Positions 1-9,222 are shown, counted from the stretch's first letter. The stretch: 64,000 nucleotides of DNA from Nostoc sp. KVJ3 (GCF_026127265.1 NZ_WWFG01000003.1:310001-374000); one strand, 5' to 3'. Program-made: numbers and translations. The notes: generated by a model from the letters alone, not told the origin.

Positions 1-541
1 ACTGTCGATATTTTAGGGCGGGAATAAATTGGTCTTTGAGGATTACTTGTTTAAAACTTTGAGTGTAATGATACCAAAATAATAAATCTGAACCAATTTG
101 AAACTTCTCCGCATTATATATTGCTAAAAAATGGATATCTTTAAGTAATTTGATAATATTAAGTGCTGTGGCATTTTTGGTAGATACTACTGTTTCATAA
201 CAATCTACCTGCCAGTATTGGAATTCTTCATAGCTGTCAGTCAACTCAATTTCTAAATACTTGGTTAATTCTGGTGAAGGTAGGGGCTGATTATTGGTGG
301 TTGGTAAGGCAAAGTATTTAGGAGATATGCGTTGGGAAAATTTAGTATTGTCTTCTTTAATTCCCAATTCTTGTACTAAAAAGGCGATTAATTGGGATTC
401 TACCAAGTGTCCAGGATGAATTTGTTGACTATTGGTGTGACTTTTTTGGGATAATTGAGTTTCTACCCACAAGTAAAAAGACCCTGACTGGATAAAGTCA
501 GTTTCCTCGTTTGGTATCCAGGTGCCATGAAGTATTCTCAT
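1..541 (-). CDS. SNF2-type DNA helicase, N-terminal part (cut by window edge)
   Basis: An uninterrupted minus-strand frame runs from an ATG at 541 to the window edge, about 180 codons without a stop. It begins MRILHGTWIPNEETDF and continues with GSFYLWVET. This pattern (ILHG-W-P, then a short F-LW-E block) is what I know from the N-terminus of cyanobacterial SNF2/DEAD-box helicases, which carry a leader domain of several hundred residues before the ATPase motifs. No Walker motif lies in the visible part, so the assignment rests on the N-terminal signature alone. The gene faces out of the window and is separated by about 160 bp from the convergent-side partition operon. Confidence 0.65.
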   Translation of the reverse strand, partial: MRILHGTWIPNEETDFIQSGSFYLWVETQLSQKSHTNSQQIHPGHLVESQLIAFLVQELGIKEDNTKFSQRISPKYFALPTTNNQPLPSPELTKYLEIELTDSYEEFQYWQVDCYETVVSTKNATALNIIKLLKDIHFLAIYNAEKFQIGSDLLFWYHYTQSFKQVILKDQFIPALKYRQ

Positions 542-700
542 TGTTGTGATGTCTCTGGATTGTTCGGAAATTCACGCGCCTTAGAATTACTTTAGCAAAC
601 AGAGGTGCTAGAACTATTTTCTTTATGCAAAAGAAAGCGATGACGCTATCGTGCGATCGCTTGACTTACGCACTATAGAAGCAGCAGTGCCATACTTCCC

Positions 701-1000
701 TTACAACTCAAAATCAAGAGTGAAGGTTTGGTCATCAGAATCCTCTTGGTTTTCGATAATAGATGGGTCTTGAGTCCTTGAAGAGAGTTTGTTATCTTCA
801 GTATTAATCGGGGTGAAAGCTACTTGTTGTGTGGGAAATGCACCCTTTCTGAAAGCAAAATAACAATCAATGATAAAGTAAAGTGTCTCTAAGTAACTTT
901 TACCTAGTTGCTGTGATTCGGCAAATATCCGCTCTCGGTAGCTATCTTTGATCCGAACTTTTTCTGGGGTTAAGTCAATTTTGTCTGCCATTGCGATCAC
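701..1000 (-). CDS. small ParR-like partner of the ParM-type protein
   Basis: A 99-aa acidic protein encoded directly after the ParM-like gene, with the GTG start overlapping its TGA stop (GTGA); an ATG three codons in (991) is an alternative start. The N-terminal 45 residues (KIDLTPEKVRIKDSYRERIF, then a helix-rich stretch) could form a ribbon-helix-helix-like DNA-binding fold, followed by a polar tail rich in D, E, S and N. In ParM/ParR systems the second gene encodes the adaptor that binds the centromere and contacts the filament. Position, size and translational coupling fit that role, but I recognise no ParR sequence motif, so this is inference from context. Confidence 0.6.
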   Translation of the reverse strand: MIAMADKIDLTPEKVRIKDSYRERIFAESQQLGKSYLETLYFIIDCYFAFRKGAFPTQQVAFTPINTEDNKLSSRTQDPSIIENQEDSDDQTFTLDFEL

Positions 1001-1956
1001 TTAATAGATGTAGATGCTGAATTCTTGCTGCTGATGGTCTTTGCCATCTCTAAAAGCCCAAAGACATTGGCTTCTACCGGATTGTCCAGGATTTTGAAGC
1101 CGTTTTTCTCCAACAGCTTCTTAAATCCAGGTAAGAGACAGCCTCCACCAATCGCCCAGATTTCATCCCCTTGGTGCTTGGCATCAAGTGTCAGATTCAC
1201 CACTTTCTTCAAGTATTTTTCATACCAATCTTTAAGACTGGCACTGTATATATCTTTGATATCGATGTCACGGCTGTATCTGGTATGCCCCATTTCCAAA
1301 CAAAATCGGATAATGGAAGGATCTCCGATTTTTCCGCCATTTAAATGTTTCATTTTTTGGGAGATATCATCAATGAGAACTTCTACACCGATAGGGTAGG
1401 CAGTGTGAACTTCTCGCTGCCCCCGGTTGTAACGAGAATACAAAGTCGTGCCATTGCCAAAGTCTAAAATGGTTAATTTTTTAGGTAGTGGATGCCCAAA
1501 CAATGCACCCATACCCTCTAGTACAACTTTCAGCACTTCTACTTTTACTTCTGATTGTTTGCCAGCAAGTATTGCCTGATATTCTCCATTGAGTACTTTT
1601 TGTAGTTCTGATGCCAGACCAACATCATGTAAACTGACGACTAATTTTAAGTGCCAAGCCTTACGGTGTGGCAGATGTGCCAATGCACCCAATAAAGTCA
1701 ACAACGCATTATTGACTTTATTTTCATTATTGTCTGTGTTGCGGTCAAAATAATTTCCTGTACGGTAAGCAGACTCTCCAACTGTGTAAGCAGTACCGTT
1801 AAAAACTACACGTCCTGGAACATCTTCCATCTCGGCATTGGTTATATAGCTGGGGACACGAACTACTTCAAAGCCTTCGACTAAAAGTTTGAGACTTCCG
1901 TAACCGTTATCGAAACCCGCAGGAAAAATTTTTTGTAAGGTGTGAATGTTTGACAT
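997..1956 (-). CDS. parM: ParM/StbA-like actin-family plasmid segregation protein
   Basis: Actin-like ATPase expected to polymerise and push plasmid copies apart. Numbered from an upstream in-frame TTG at 1965 (322 aa), the family's nucleotide-binding motifs are in order: phosphate-1 FDNGYGSLK at residues 18-26, phosphate-2 LDFGNGTT at about 167-174, and the adenosine-type IGGGCLLPG at about 272-280. I place the start at the ATG at 1956 because GGAG lies five bases before it. The gene is the first of a two-gene operon; the upstream 500 bp holds inverted G-rich repeats that may act as centromere and operator. The actin-like fold is well supported; the symbol is by analogy with other plasmid ParM/StbA proteins. 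Confidence 0.8.
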   Translation of the reverse strand: MSNIHTLQKIFPAGFDNGYGSLKLLVEGFEVVRVPSYITNAEMEDVPGRVVFNGTAYTVGESAYRTGNYFDRNTDNNENKVNNALLTLLGALAHLPHRKAWHLKLVVSLHDVGLASELQKVLNGEYQAILAGKQSEVKVEVLKVVLEGMGALFGHPLPKKLTILDFGNGTTLYSRYNRGQREVHTAYPIGVEVLIDDISQKMKHLNGGKIGDPSIIRFCLEMGHTRYSRDIDIKDIYSASLKDWYEKYLKKVVNLTLDAKHQGDEIWAIGGGCLLPGFKKLLEKNGFKILDNPVEANVFGLLEMAKTISSKNSASTSIK

Positions 1957-2081
1957 CTGCTCCAAGTAATAAACTTTAATTTGTGAAAGTTATCTGTTCA
2001 AGTGATTTGCAAGAGCAAGAGAAAGAAGAATAAAATAACTTCACTTTATTTTCCCAACTCAAGAGCTTATCATAACCCCTT

Positions 2082-2218
2082 GGGGGCTAAATGGGGTACA
2101 AAATGTTAATCAGTCAAATATACCCCATTTAGCACCTATATAAACCCTATATAGGGGTCAAAATCTCACCAAAGTCTTGAACTAGTGTTGGGGTATATAT
2201 AGCCCCCATGTAGCCCCC
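2082..2218. repeat. centromere/operator-like inverted repeat cluster upstream of parM-like operon
   Basis: The gene-free stretch 1957-2475 holds several related dyads. GCTAAATGGGGTA at 2086-2098 is mirrored by its exact complement at 2121-2133. The 15-mer GGGGGCTAAATGGGG at 2082-2096 recurs with one change on the minus strand at 2204-2218. CCCTATATAGGG at 2145-2156 is a perfect 12-bp palindrome, and a further CCCC/GGGG half-site lies near 2190-2195. Clustered repeats just upstream of a ParM-type operon are where type II partition systems keep the centromere, which also autoregulates the promoter. The function is inferred; the repeats are directly visible. Confidence 0.6.
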
Positions 2219-2441
2219 AATAGGAATTTTTGAACTCTTTTTTATCAACGCAGCAGAAATTAAATTAGATCATCGTTGACTCTTTGATTTATAATTTACT
2301 GTCAATATCTATATACCAATTTATTTCCCTGCAAAATTTCTAGCCAAAACTCTGATCCATCCACTTGGAATTTATCTACGAAAAATTGGTTGCTTTGACA
2401 GACTATTACCTGAGATTTCAGCCTTTCACGCAAGAGAAGTG

Positions 2442-2498
2442 AGGTAAACACAACAATTCGCAATGAGTTTCGCGCATTGCGAATTGTTGTGTTTACCT
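2442..2498. repeat. 24-bp perfect inverted repeat (hairpin) at the broken end of a sigma pseudogene
   Basis: Positions 2442-2465 are the exact reverse complement of 2475-2498, with a 9-base loop. The right arm translates (plus strand) as RIVVF, the start of the sigma region 2.1 motif of the pseudogene that follows, so the left arm looks like an inverted duplication of the pseudogene's first intact bases. No T-run follows on either strand, so it is not a typical terminator. Confidence 0.7.
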
Positions 2499-3130
2499 TA
2501 GCTAAAAAATATCGTTGGAATCATCTGTAATTTCTGGATCTGATTCAACAGGGGTTATTGGTTTACTTTTATGTTGTAGGGGAGTCTGACCCGAATCGCG
2601 GCTATAAATTCTCTAATATGCATACTGGTGGATTCGGCAGGCAATTACAGCAGCAGTTGCAGACCAGGCGTACAATTCGCCTGCTCCAAGAAATGACTCA
2701 AAGATTGCTCCCAATTAAAAAAGCACACACAGAACTGTTTTGTATGTTAGGACGAAAGCCCACAATTACAGAAATTAGTATGGCTGTTAACGTATCCCCT
2801 AAACAAAGAAAGTGAATGCCTAAACGCATTTCGTCCACTAGTTTCTTTAGAGTTAGGAATTGGCGAAGAGCTAGAAACTCAACTGCAAGAGATATTACCC
2901 GACGAAAGAATTTCGGCTCAAGAGTACGTTGACAAAGAAAATGTTTACGGTCAGATTTGGAAAATTTGTTACCTGACTTGAAGCTAAACCAGCGTCAAGT
3001 CTTAATGTTACAGTTTGGATTGGAGGGTGAAGGGAAGCTAACTGCAAAACAGGTTGCACAAAAACTTAATCTCAGTCATAACAAGGTGCGTTCTGCTCAT
3101 GGACAAAGAATGAAATTTTCTTATTTATAG
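2475..3130 (+). pseudogene. degraded RpoD-like sigma-70 factor
   Basis: Recognisable pieces of a group 2 sigma factor in several frames: RIVVFTLAKKY (region 2.1), FLDLIQQG, DPNRGYKFS and RTIRL (region 2), LGRKPTITEI (region 3), then after a frame change PLVSLELGIGEELETQLQE, LNQRQVLMLQFGLEGEG and VAQKLNLSHNKVRS (region 4). There is a stop before FLDLIQ, at least one frameshift near 2815, and the 5' end is missing at an inverted repeat. It is related to, but clearly diverged from, the two intact sigma genes at 7.5 and 16.2 kb. Confidence 0.8.
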
Positions 3131-3252
3131 TCAACACTTAAGATGTACTATGACTCTAAATATACTCTTCGTTAAAATTTACGTCTAGCAAGGAGAACAA
3201 TACTGAAGCCGATTTCCTTGATTTCATTTATTTAAAAATAAAAATACTAATG

Positions 3253-3270
3253 GCGAATAACGTTATTCGC
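3253..3270. promoter_or_regulatory. parS-like palindrome upstream of parA
   Basis: GCGAATAACGTTATTCGC is a perfect 18-bp palindrome 68 bp before the parA start, the usual place for a parS/ParB or ParA operator site. A 17/18 copy lies inside parB (4576-4593). The sequence is not the chromosomal parS consensus, so the role is inferred from symmetry and placement. Confidence 0.65.
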
Positions 3271-3337
3271 TTCTGATAGTCCCTTATATAAATCTCAGGG
3301 ATTAACAGTAAATCACCGTTTATTATCAGTAAGAACT

Positions 3338-4093
3338 ATGACTCGAAGAATTATCGCACTGTTCAACCAAGCCGGAGGTGTAGGAAAAAGCACTCTTACA
3401 ATGAATCTTGGTTATCATTTAGCACAACGAAATAATAAAGTACTACTTGTTGATATGGACCCACAAGGGTCATTGACGATGTTTATGGGTTTAGAGGCAT
3501 CAGAGTTGGAAGATACAGTTTACAATGCAGTTGTCGATGGTGATGCCTTACCTATCAGCAAAAACATTCACGGTATGGATCTTGCACCATCCAATATTGA
3601 CTTGAGTGGTGCCGAACTGGGACTGGTTATGGCTGATATGCGAGATTTTAAGCTGAAGCAAGCCTTAGAACCAGTAGTAAAAAACTATGACTTTATTTTG
3701 ATAGACTGTCCACCTAGTCTAGGAATATTAAGCTATATTAGCTTAGTTGCGGCTACTCATGTTCTAATCCCTATTCAGACACATAACAAAGCACTTCGAG
3801 GAACAGAGCTACTATTCCAAACACTTGCTCGTGTTCAAAGGGGAGCAAACCAACAACTTAAAGTTGCCGGTATCATTCCTACCATGTATGATGGCCGCAC
3901 CGCACAAGGTAATAGAAGCCTTGATTCCGTCCGCCAATTAGGAGCGCAAATCCCTGTTTACGAAACTATTCCTATTGCTATAGCCTTTGCGGATGCCTCT
4001 GAAAAACATATGCCTTTGGCACTTTATAGTTCAAGCCATCCAACAGTAAAAGTTTTAGAAAAAATTGCTAAAAGTCTGGATGCTTTACAATGA
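3338..4093 (+). CDS. parA: ParA-family plasmid partition ATPase
   Basis: A 251-aa protein of the short ParA type without an N-terminal DNA-binding domain. The deviant Walker A is QAGGVGKST at residues 11-19, with the signature lysine replaced by Q/A at its start but GKST intact. VDMDPQGSLT (A' motif) is at about 39-48 and the Walker B-like ILIDCPPSLG at about 120-129. It should bind DNA non-specifically with ATP and position plasmids together with ParB. The stop overlaps the ParB start (ATGA), so the two are translationally coupled. The upstream region holds the 18-bp palindrome that probably binds ParB. Confidence 0.9.
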   Translation: MTRRIIALFNQAGGVGKSTLTMNLGYHLAQRNNKVLLVDMDPQGSLTMFMGLEASELEDTVYNAVVDGDALPISKNIHGMDLAPSNIDLSGAELGLVMADMRDFKLKQALEPVVKNYDFILIDCPPSLGILSYISLVAATHVLIPIQTHNKALRGTELLFQTLARVQRGANQQLKVAGIIPTMYDGRTAQGNRSLDSVRQLGAQIPVYETIPIAIAFADASEKHMPLALYSSSHPTVKVLEKIAKSLDALQ

Positions 4094-5019
4094 CGAATAA
4101 GAAAAGCTCTGAGCCTGCCTATAAAGTAAAGGGTGTTGATTTATTATTTTTACAAAAAAATGAAACACCTTTAGAATCAGTTTCATTATCAGCTATTTAT
4201 CTACCCTCAAAACAACCTAGACGCTACTTTGATCTTGAGGCAATGGAAGCGCTTACAGCATCAATTAGACAAAAAGGGGTGTTACAACCACTTCTTGTTC
4301 GTCCCAAAGGGCAAAATCAATATGAACTCGTTGCAGGTGAACGACGTTATCGCGCTGCCAAAGAAGCTAGGTTGGAAACAGTTCCCGTTATCATAAAGGA
4401 TTTTTCCGACGAAGAAACTTTTGAAATTGCTCTTGTGGAAAATCTCCAACGAGAGGATTTAAACCCTCTTGAGGAAACAGAAGGTATTTTAGACTTGTTA
4501 TCCTTAAAACTTAATCAGTCAAGAGAAGCAGTTATCTCACTGTTTCACGTAGTTTCCCACCCTGAGCGGGAGTCGGCGAATAACGTTATTCACAGTGATG
4601 AGTGGAAGGTAGTTTTAGAGGCTTTTAACATCATAGGAAAATTTACTCCTAACAGTTTTCGTACTAATCGCTTACCATTACTCAATCTTCCAAAAGATAT
4701 TTTGGAATATCTTCAACAAGGAAAAATAGAATATACAAAAGCAAGAGAAATAGCCCGAATTAAAGACGATAGCCAGCGGGAAGAGCTGTTAACAGTAGCA
4801 ATTACTGAAAAGTTATCTTTAAATCAAATTAAGGAGCGTATTGCCAGTATAAAGCCAGCCGTAACTAAAACAACGTCTGAAAAAAGTGCATTGTACCAAA
4901 GCCGTCTCAAGGCTATATCTGCAAAAGCCAAAAAGACTAAAGTATGGGATGACTCTAAAAAAACACAGAAGTTTGACAAGCTACTCGCAGAAATAGAAAA
5001 GCTTCTTGCAGAAGAATAG
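4090..5019 (+). CDS. parB: ParB-family centromere-binding protein
   Basis: A 309-aa ParB. The N-terminal ParB/Srx nuclease-like domain is clear: PRRYFDLEAMEALTASIRQK, then VRPKGQNQYELVAGERRYRA (box I, GERRYRA), and ALVENLQREDLNPLEE (box II). A central helical segment and a basic C-terminus (KAKKTKVW) follow. It binds parS and stimulates ParA. The reading frame itself carries a near-perfect copy of the upstream palindrome at 4576-4593 (residues around ESANNVIHS), so ParB may bind within its own gene. It overlaps parA by 4 bp; no further gene follows closely. Confidence 0.9.
   Translation: MTNKKSSEPAYKVKGVDLLFLQKNETPLESVSLSAIYLPSKQPRRYFDLEAMEALTASIRQKGVLQPLLVRPKGQNQYELVAGERRYRAAKEARLETVPVIIKDFSDEETFEIALVENLQREDLNPLEETEGILDLLSLKLNQSREAVISLFHVVSHPERESANNVIHSDEWKVVLEAFNIIGKFTPNSFRTNRLPLLNLPKDILEYLQQGKIEYTKAREIARIKDDSQREELLTVAITEKLSLNQIKERIASIKPAVTKTTSEKSALYQSRLKAISAKAKKTKVWDDSKKTQKFDKLLAEIEKLLAEE
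4576..4593. promoter_or_regulatory. second parS-like palindrome, inside parB
   Basis: GCGAATAACGTTATTCAC differs at one base from the 18-bp palindrome at 3253-3270. It sits in the coding region between the ParB nuclease-like domain and the helical domain. Chance recurrence of 17 of 18 bases within 1.3 kb is very unlikely. Confidence 0.6.
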
Positions 5020-5135
5020 GTAGCAAGGCATAACCGATATTCACGCCTCCAACCACGTACTCCTAACTCTGACTCCTGACCAATGTATTCTTTGAAGATG
5101 AGTTTTCAATAACACTAATACTGGGTGTGTACTTT

Positions 5136-5154
5136 AGTATTTATGTACTATAAT
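5136..5154 (+). promoter_or_regulatory. promoter with LexA-like box before recD2
   Basis: TATAAT at 5149-5154 is a good -10 hexamer 48 bp upstream of the start codon; a similar AGTACTATAAT lies at 5167-5177. AGTATTTATGTACT at 5136-5149 fits the cyanobacterial LexA box RGTACNNNDGTWCB with one mismatch and abuts the -10. A repair helicase under LexA would make sense, but the match is imperfect. Confidence 0.35.
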
Positions 5155-5202
5155 AGCTCCACTTCCAGTACTATAATGATGGGCGGCATCTGATCATAAG
5201 CA

Positions 5203-7448
5203 ATGTCCACTCCCCCTAATCTTTCCCCTCAACAAGTAAGCGCCTTTCCTCAAAACGAAACAATCACTGGAGTCGTAGAACGCCTAACTTTTTACTCTGC
5301 TGAATCGGGTTACACTGTGGCAAGGCTGACCCGTCCCCGTAGCACCGAACTGACAACAATTGTCGGCAGCTTTGCTAATATTCAGCCCGGTCAAACTCTA
5401 CAGCTAACTGGTTTCTGGCGGGATCATCCACAATTTGGGCCACAGTTCCAGGTAGTTAATTATAAAGAAACCAAACCAGCTACTCTCACCGGAATTGAGA
5501 AATATTTGGGCAGTGGTTTAATCAAAGGCGTGGGCCCAGTCACAGCCAAGCGTATCGTCGCTGACTTCGGTTTAGAAACGCTCGACATCATCGAAAACCA
5601 GATTGAACGACTAATTGAAGTCCAGGGTATTGCCAAAAAACGGATCACTCTCATTAAAAACGCTTGGTCAACTCAGAAAGCTATCAAAGAAGTGATGGTG
5701 TTTCTCCAAGGGCATGGCGTTTCTACCACTTATGCTGTGAAGATATACAAGCAATATAAGGATGAAGCGATCGCCACAGTAACCCATAACCCGTACCAAC
5801 TAGCAGTCGATATCTACGGTATTGGTTTTCTAACTGCTGATAAGATTGCTCGAAACTTAGGAGTTGCCCCTAATTCTGAGTTTAGATATTGTGCTGGACT
5901 TGTCCACGCTTTGAGTGAAGCTGCTGAAGATGGACATTGTTACTTACCACAGCCAGAACTAATTGAGTCCGTGATTAAACTGTTGACTACTGAAGAGCAT
6001 CAGCCAACAGAAGATGCAATGGCTCAAACTATCAAAGACATGGCTCTGAAAGATGAGCTAATCAGAGAGAAAATCCCAGACCAAACCCTGCTGTGCTACA
6101 AACCAACTTATTTTCATACAGAACAAAACCTAGCACAACTGATATCTGGGCGCTTGAGCCAGCCGATTGCACAAGATATTCCCCGTGTCCGTGCCTGGAT
6201 TGAGCGCTTCACGGCTAGTCACAAAATTCAGCTTTCAGAACAGCAACGCCAAGCTGTAGAAACAGCAGCCTATTCCAAAATCATGATCCTCACTGGTGGC
6301 CCTGGCGTTGGAAAGACCTTTACCACTCACACCATTGTCAGCCTGTGGAAAGCAATGGGTAAATCTATTGCTCTTGCTGCACCCACTGGACGGGCTGCTC
6401 AACGCTTGGGTGAGATGACTGGGCTGGAAGCAAAAACTATACACCGATTGTTAGAATTTGACCCCAGGACAAGGGGATTTAAATGCGACAGTGAAAACCC
6501 TTTGCCCCATACAGCAATTATCGTTGATGAAGCATCAATGCTTGATTTGTTTCTGGCGTACTCCTTGGTTAAAGCAGTAGCAGAAGGCGCTCAATTGTTG
6601 TTGGTGGGCGATATTGACCAGTTACCATCTGTGGGCCAGGTCAAATACTCGCTGATTTGATTAATTCTGGTCGTGTGCCAGTAGTGCGGTTAACTCAGGT
6701 ATTTCGCCAAGCTCAACAGAGCGCAATCATCTCTGCTGCTCACCAAATTAATCGAGGAATTTATCCCACAATCGAGCCAATCTCTGACAATCCTGTGTCT
6801 GATTGTCTGTGGCATGGCGGCGGTCATCAGCCTGAACATGGAGTGCAAGCAATCTGCGAGTTGATTACAGACTTGCTCCCTCGACTAGGTTTTAATCCTG
6901 CCACTGATGTCCAAGTGCTTTGCCCGATGACACGGGGAGTTGTGGGTACTCGCAATCTTAATACCGTGTTGCAGCAGTTGATTAATCCACCCAGCCCCAA
7001 CAAGGTGGAGATTAACAGAGGTGGGAATTTGTTACGCGAGGGCGACCGCATCATCCAGCTAACCAATGACTACAACCGCGAAGTTTTCAACGGCGACTTG
7101 GGAATAATCCTCACCATTGATACTGTCGAGCAGGAAGTTACACTACTGTATGGTGAGCGGACTGTGGTTTACGATTACGCTGACCTGAATGAAATTGCCC
7201 TTGCCTGGAGCATTTCTATTCATAAAAGCCAAGGCTCAGAATATCCGGTGATAGTTCTGCCAATCTATATGCAGCACTACATGATGTTAACCCGGAACCT
7301 GTTTTACACCGGGCTGACCCGTGCCAAGAAGTTAGCGATCGTAGTTGGCGCAAAAAAAGCGATATCTTTGGCGGTGCGCTCTACTGATGACCAACAAAGG
7401 TACACAAGGTTGAAGCAGAGGTTACTTCAGACAGGGCTGGATTGGTGA
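5203..7448 (+). pseudogene. recD2: RecD2-like SF1B DNA helicase, frameshifted
   Basis: Two abutting frames (5203-6660 and 6657-7448) together give about 748 aa, the usual length of RecD2. The first holds the N-terminal OB-like region (ETITGVVERLTFY), the HhH-like segment (GSGLIKGVGPVTAKRIV), Walker A TGGPGVGKT at about 364-372, TGRAAQRL, and Walker B IIVDEASMLD at about 438-447. The second holds VFRQAQQS, the UvrD-like C-terminal domain with AWSISIHKSQGSEYPVIVLP and TRAKKL. The frame is lost at about 6636: adding one C (GGGCC to GGGCCC) restores PSVGPGQILADLINSGR across the join. This is either a one-base loss or a sequencing error. A 5'-3' helicase in DNA repair is expected if intact. Confidence 0.85.
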
Positions 7449-7538
7449 TGTGTTTTGGTTCTTCAAAATAGAAAAATTTATTGAGCTATTTGATTTATAC
7501 TTTTAAATCCCCTGGTTTAAAAAAGTCGAAAAGTTTGT

Positions 7539-8489
7539 ATGTCCAGCCTCAGTTCCGACATGGTTCGCATCTATTTGCAAGAAATTGGTCAGTATCCTTT
7601 ATTAAAGCCAGAGGAAGAAATCGCTTATGCAAGACTTGTACAAGAAATGATTGTCATTGAGCAATCTAAAAATGAACTAACTCAACAGCTAGACCGCGAA
7701 CCAACAATGACAGAATTAGCCAACGCTGTTGAAAAAACCGAAGCACAAATCCGAGCAGCACTACACCTTGGTCAAAAAGCTAAACAGAAAATGGTGACAG
7801 CTAACCTGCGACTAGTAGTTTCTGTTGCCAAGAAATACCAGAACCGCAATTTGGAATTTCTAGATTTGATCCAAGAAGGAGCAATTGGTTTACAGAGGGG
7901 TATAGAAAAGTTTGATCCCAACCGGGGCTATAAGCTATCGACTTACGCTTATTGGTGGATTCGTCAAGAGATTACACGCGCTATAGCAGAACAATCGCGT
8001 ACTATTAGATTGCCTGTTCATCTCACTGAAATACTTACCAAAATTAAGAAAGTACAGCGAGAAAGCTTTCTAAAACTTGGTCGCCATGCCACTGCTGAAG
8101 AAATAGCTGCATCATTAAACATCAGCCCCGATAAGCTTCGAGAATATCTCAGTACCTCTCGTACAGCTATTTCTTTAAATAAAAAAGTCGGAGATGAGCA
8201 AGAAACAGAATTGGGCGAAATTTTAGCCAGCGATGCCGCTTCACCAGAAAAACTCCTTACCCAAGAACTTCTATCGCAAGACGTAGCTAAATTCTTAGAA
8301 CCATTGACACCTATACAACGTCAAGTGTTGACTTTAAGCTTTGGGCTAGAGAATGATCAGCATTTCAATCTCGCTCAGATTGGGCAACAGCTAAACCTCA
8401 GCCGAGAACGGATTCGTCAAATCCAGGTCAAAGCTATAAGTATTCTCCGCCATCGACAAAACGACATACAAGAGTATTTATTTGATTAA
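7539..8489 (+). CDS. RNA polymerase sigma factor, RpoD/SigA-like group 2
   Basis: A 316-aa sigma-70 protein. Region 1.2 is DMVRIYLQEIGQYPLLKPEE (residues 6-25), region 2 runs from ANLRLVVSVAKKYQNRN through LDLIQEGAIGLQRGIEKFDP and YAYWWIRQEITRAIAEQSR, region 3 includes LGRHATAEEIAASLNIS, and region 4 ends with the helix-turn-helix IGQQLNLSRERIRQIQ. The length matches cyanobacterial group 2 factors (SigB/C/D/E type). A second intact 316-aa paralogue lies at 16172-17122 and a broken one at 2475-3130. It follows recD2 by 90 bp on the same strand. Which promoters it serves cannot be told. Confidence 0.9.
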   Translation: MSSLSSDMVRIYLQEIGQYPLLKPEEEIAYARLVQEMIVIEQSKNELTQQLDREPTMTELANAVEKTEAQIRAALHLGQKAKQKMVTANLRLVVSVAKKYQNRNLEFLDLIQEGAIGLQRGIEKFDPNRGYKLSTYAYWWIRQEITRAIAEQSRTIRLPVHLTEILTKIKKVQRESFLKLGRHATAEEIAASLNISPDKLREYLSTSRTAISLNKKVGDEQETELGEILASDAASPEKLLTQELLSQDVAKFLEPLTPIQRQVLTLSFGLENDQHFNLAQIGQQLNLSRERIRQIQVKAISILRHRQNDIQEYLFD

Positions 8490-8632
8490 GCCATCATGTA
8501 AAAATAAGTTGTACAAATTTGAGTAGACCAAAAAGTTTGGCGTGAGCTTTGCTCACCGTATTAGCATCAGCTAGTAAGTTTTGTAGCACCGATTTTTCTT
8601 ACTTGACCTTTTGTTAACTTCTTTCACCTGTC

Positions 8633-9000
8633 TTAGACCCAGGTTTTACCCTGCATACCAAAAAGATTTCCAAATGGGTCCCACATTTGACAAATTGCTT
8701 GCTGTCCCTCAATTACCAAAGGGCCTCGATAAAGCCTTGCACCATGCTTTTGGGCATAATCTAATGCTTGCTCAAAGTTGTCTACACGCCAATACGCTAC
8801 TTGACCTGCGTTCCCCGGACGCATTTTTTCATCTGCCAGATGGAAAAACATCTCAACGCCGCCAACATCAATCAATGCTCCCCGTATTTCATTTTCTATA
8901 TAAAAGTAATTCATTGGTATATTTAAAAGCTCGCCATACCATTGAGCAGCTGCAACAACATCATCTACGAAAAAAATATAGCTTGAACGCCCTTAAACAT
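8633..9000 (-). pseudogene. VOC/glyoxalase-family protein, frameshifted
   Basis: Minus strand. From the ATG at 9000 the frame reads MFKGVQAIFF, then breaks in a run of six T (8971-8976); dropping one T gives FVDDVVAAAQWYGELLNIPM and joins the open frame ending at 8633. The product is a typical ~120-aa vicinal oxygen chelate protein: GGVEMFFHLADE, VAYWRVDNFEQALDYAQKHG, and C-terminal WDPFGNLFGMQ, where the family keeps its metal-ligand Glu/Gln. It may be a resistance or glyoxalase-type protein; substrate unknown. Either decayed or affected by a homopolymer error. Confidence 0.75.
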
Positions 9001-9186
9001 ATACTGCTTAGTTTCTCCTTATCTGGTGAAGCACCCCAAAATCTATCCTACTTGCCAAAGCATACGCTCGTCACTGCTATTGTGACTCTTCATTTTTCTA
9101 CATTCTAGGTATTCCACGTCAGAGCTATTACGTATAATTACCTTCATTTTGTACAATAAAAACACACTATTGTTTGAGCGAAAAAT

Positions 9187-9217
9187 AAGCTGATGTATTT
9201 ATTAGATACATCAGCTT
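9187..9217 (-). terminator. rho-independent terminator of the helicase-methyltransferase gene
   Basis: AAGCTGATGTAT at 9187-9198 pairs with ATACATCAGCTT at 9206-9217. On the minus strand the stem is followed by TATTTTTC. It lies 6 bp after the stop of the 1423-aa gene. Confidence 0.75.
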
Positions 9218-9222
9218 TTGAC

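Noticed and set aside
5131..5150. NtcA site before recD2
   Set aside because: The GTA...TAC spacing is 6, not 8, so it does not fit the NtcA consensus.
8543..8558. GTGAGC/GCTCAC stem after the first sigma gene
   Set aside because: Too short and without a T-run to call a terminator.
8611..9108. 165-codon plus-strand frame
   Set aside because: It is antisense to the VOC-family sequence, which has recognisable motifs on the minus strand; the plus product has none.
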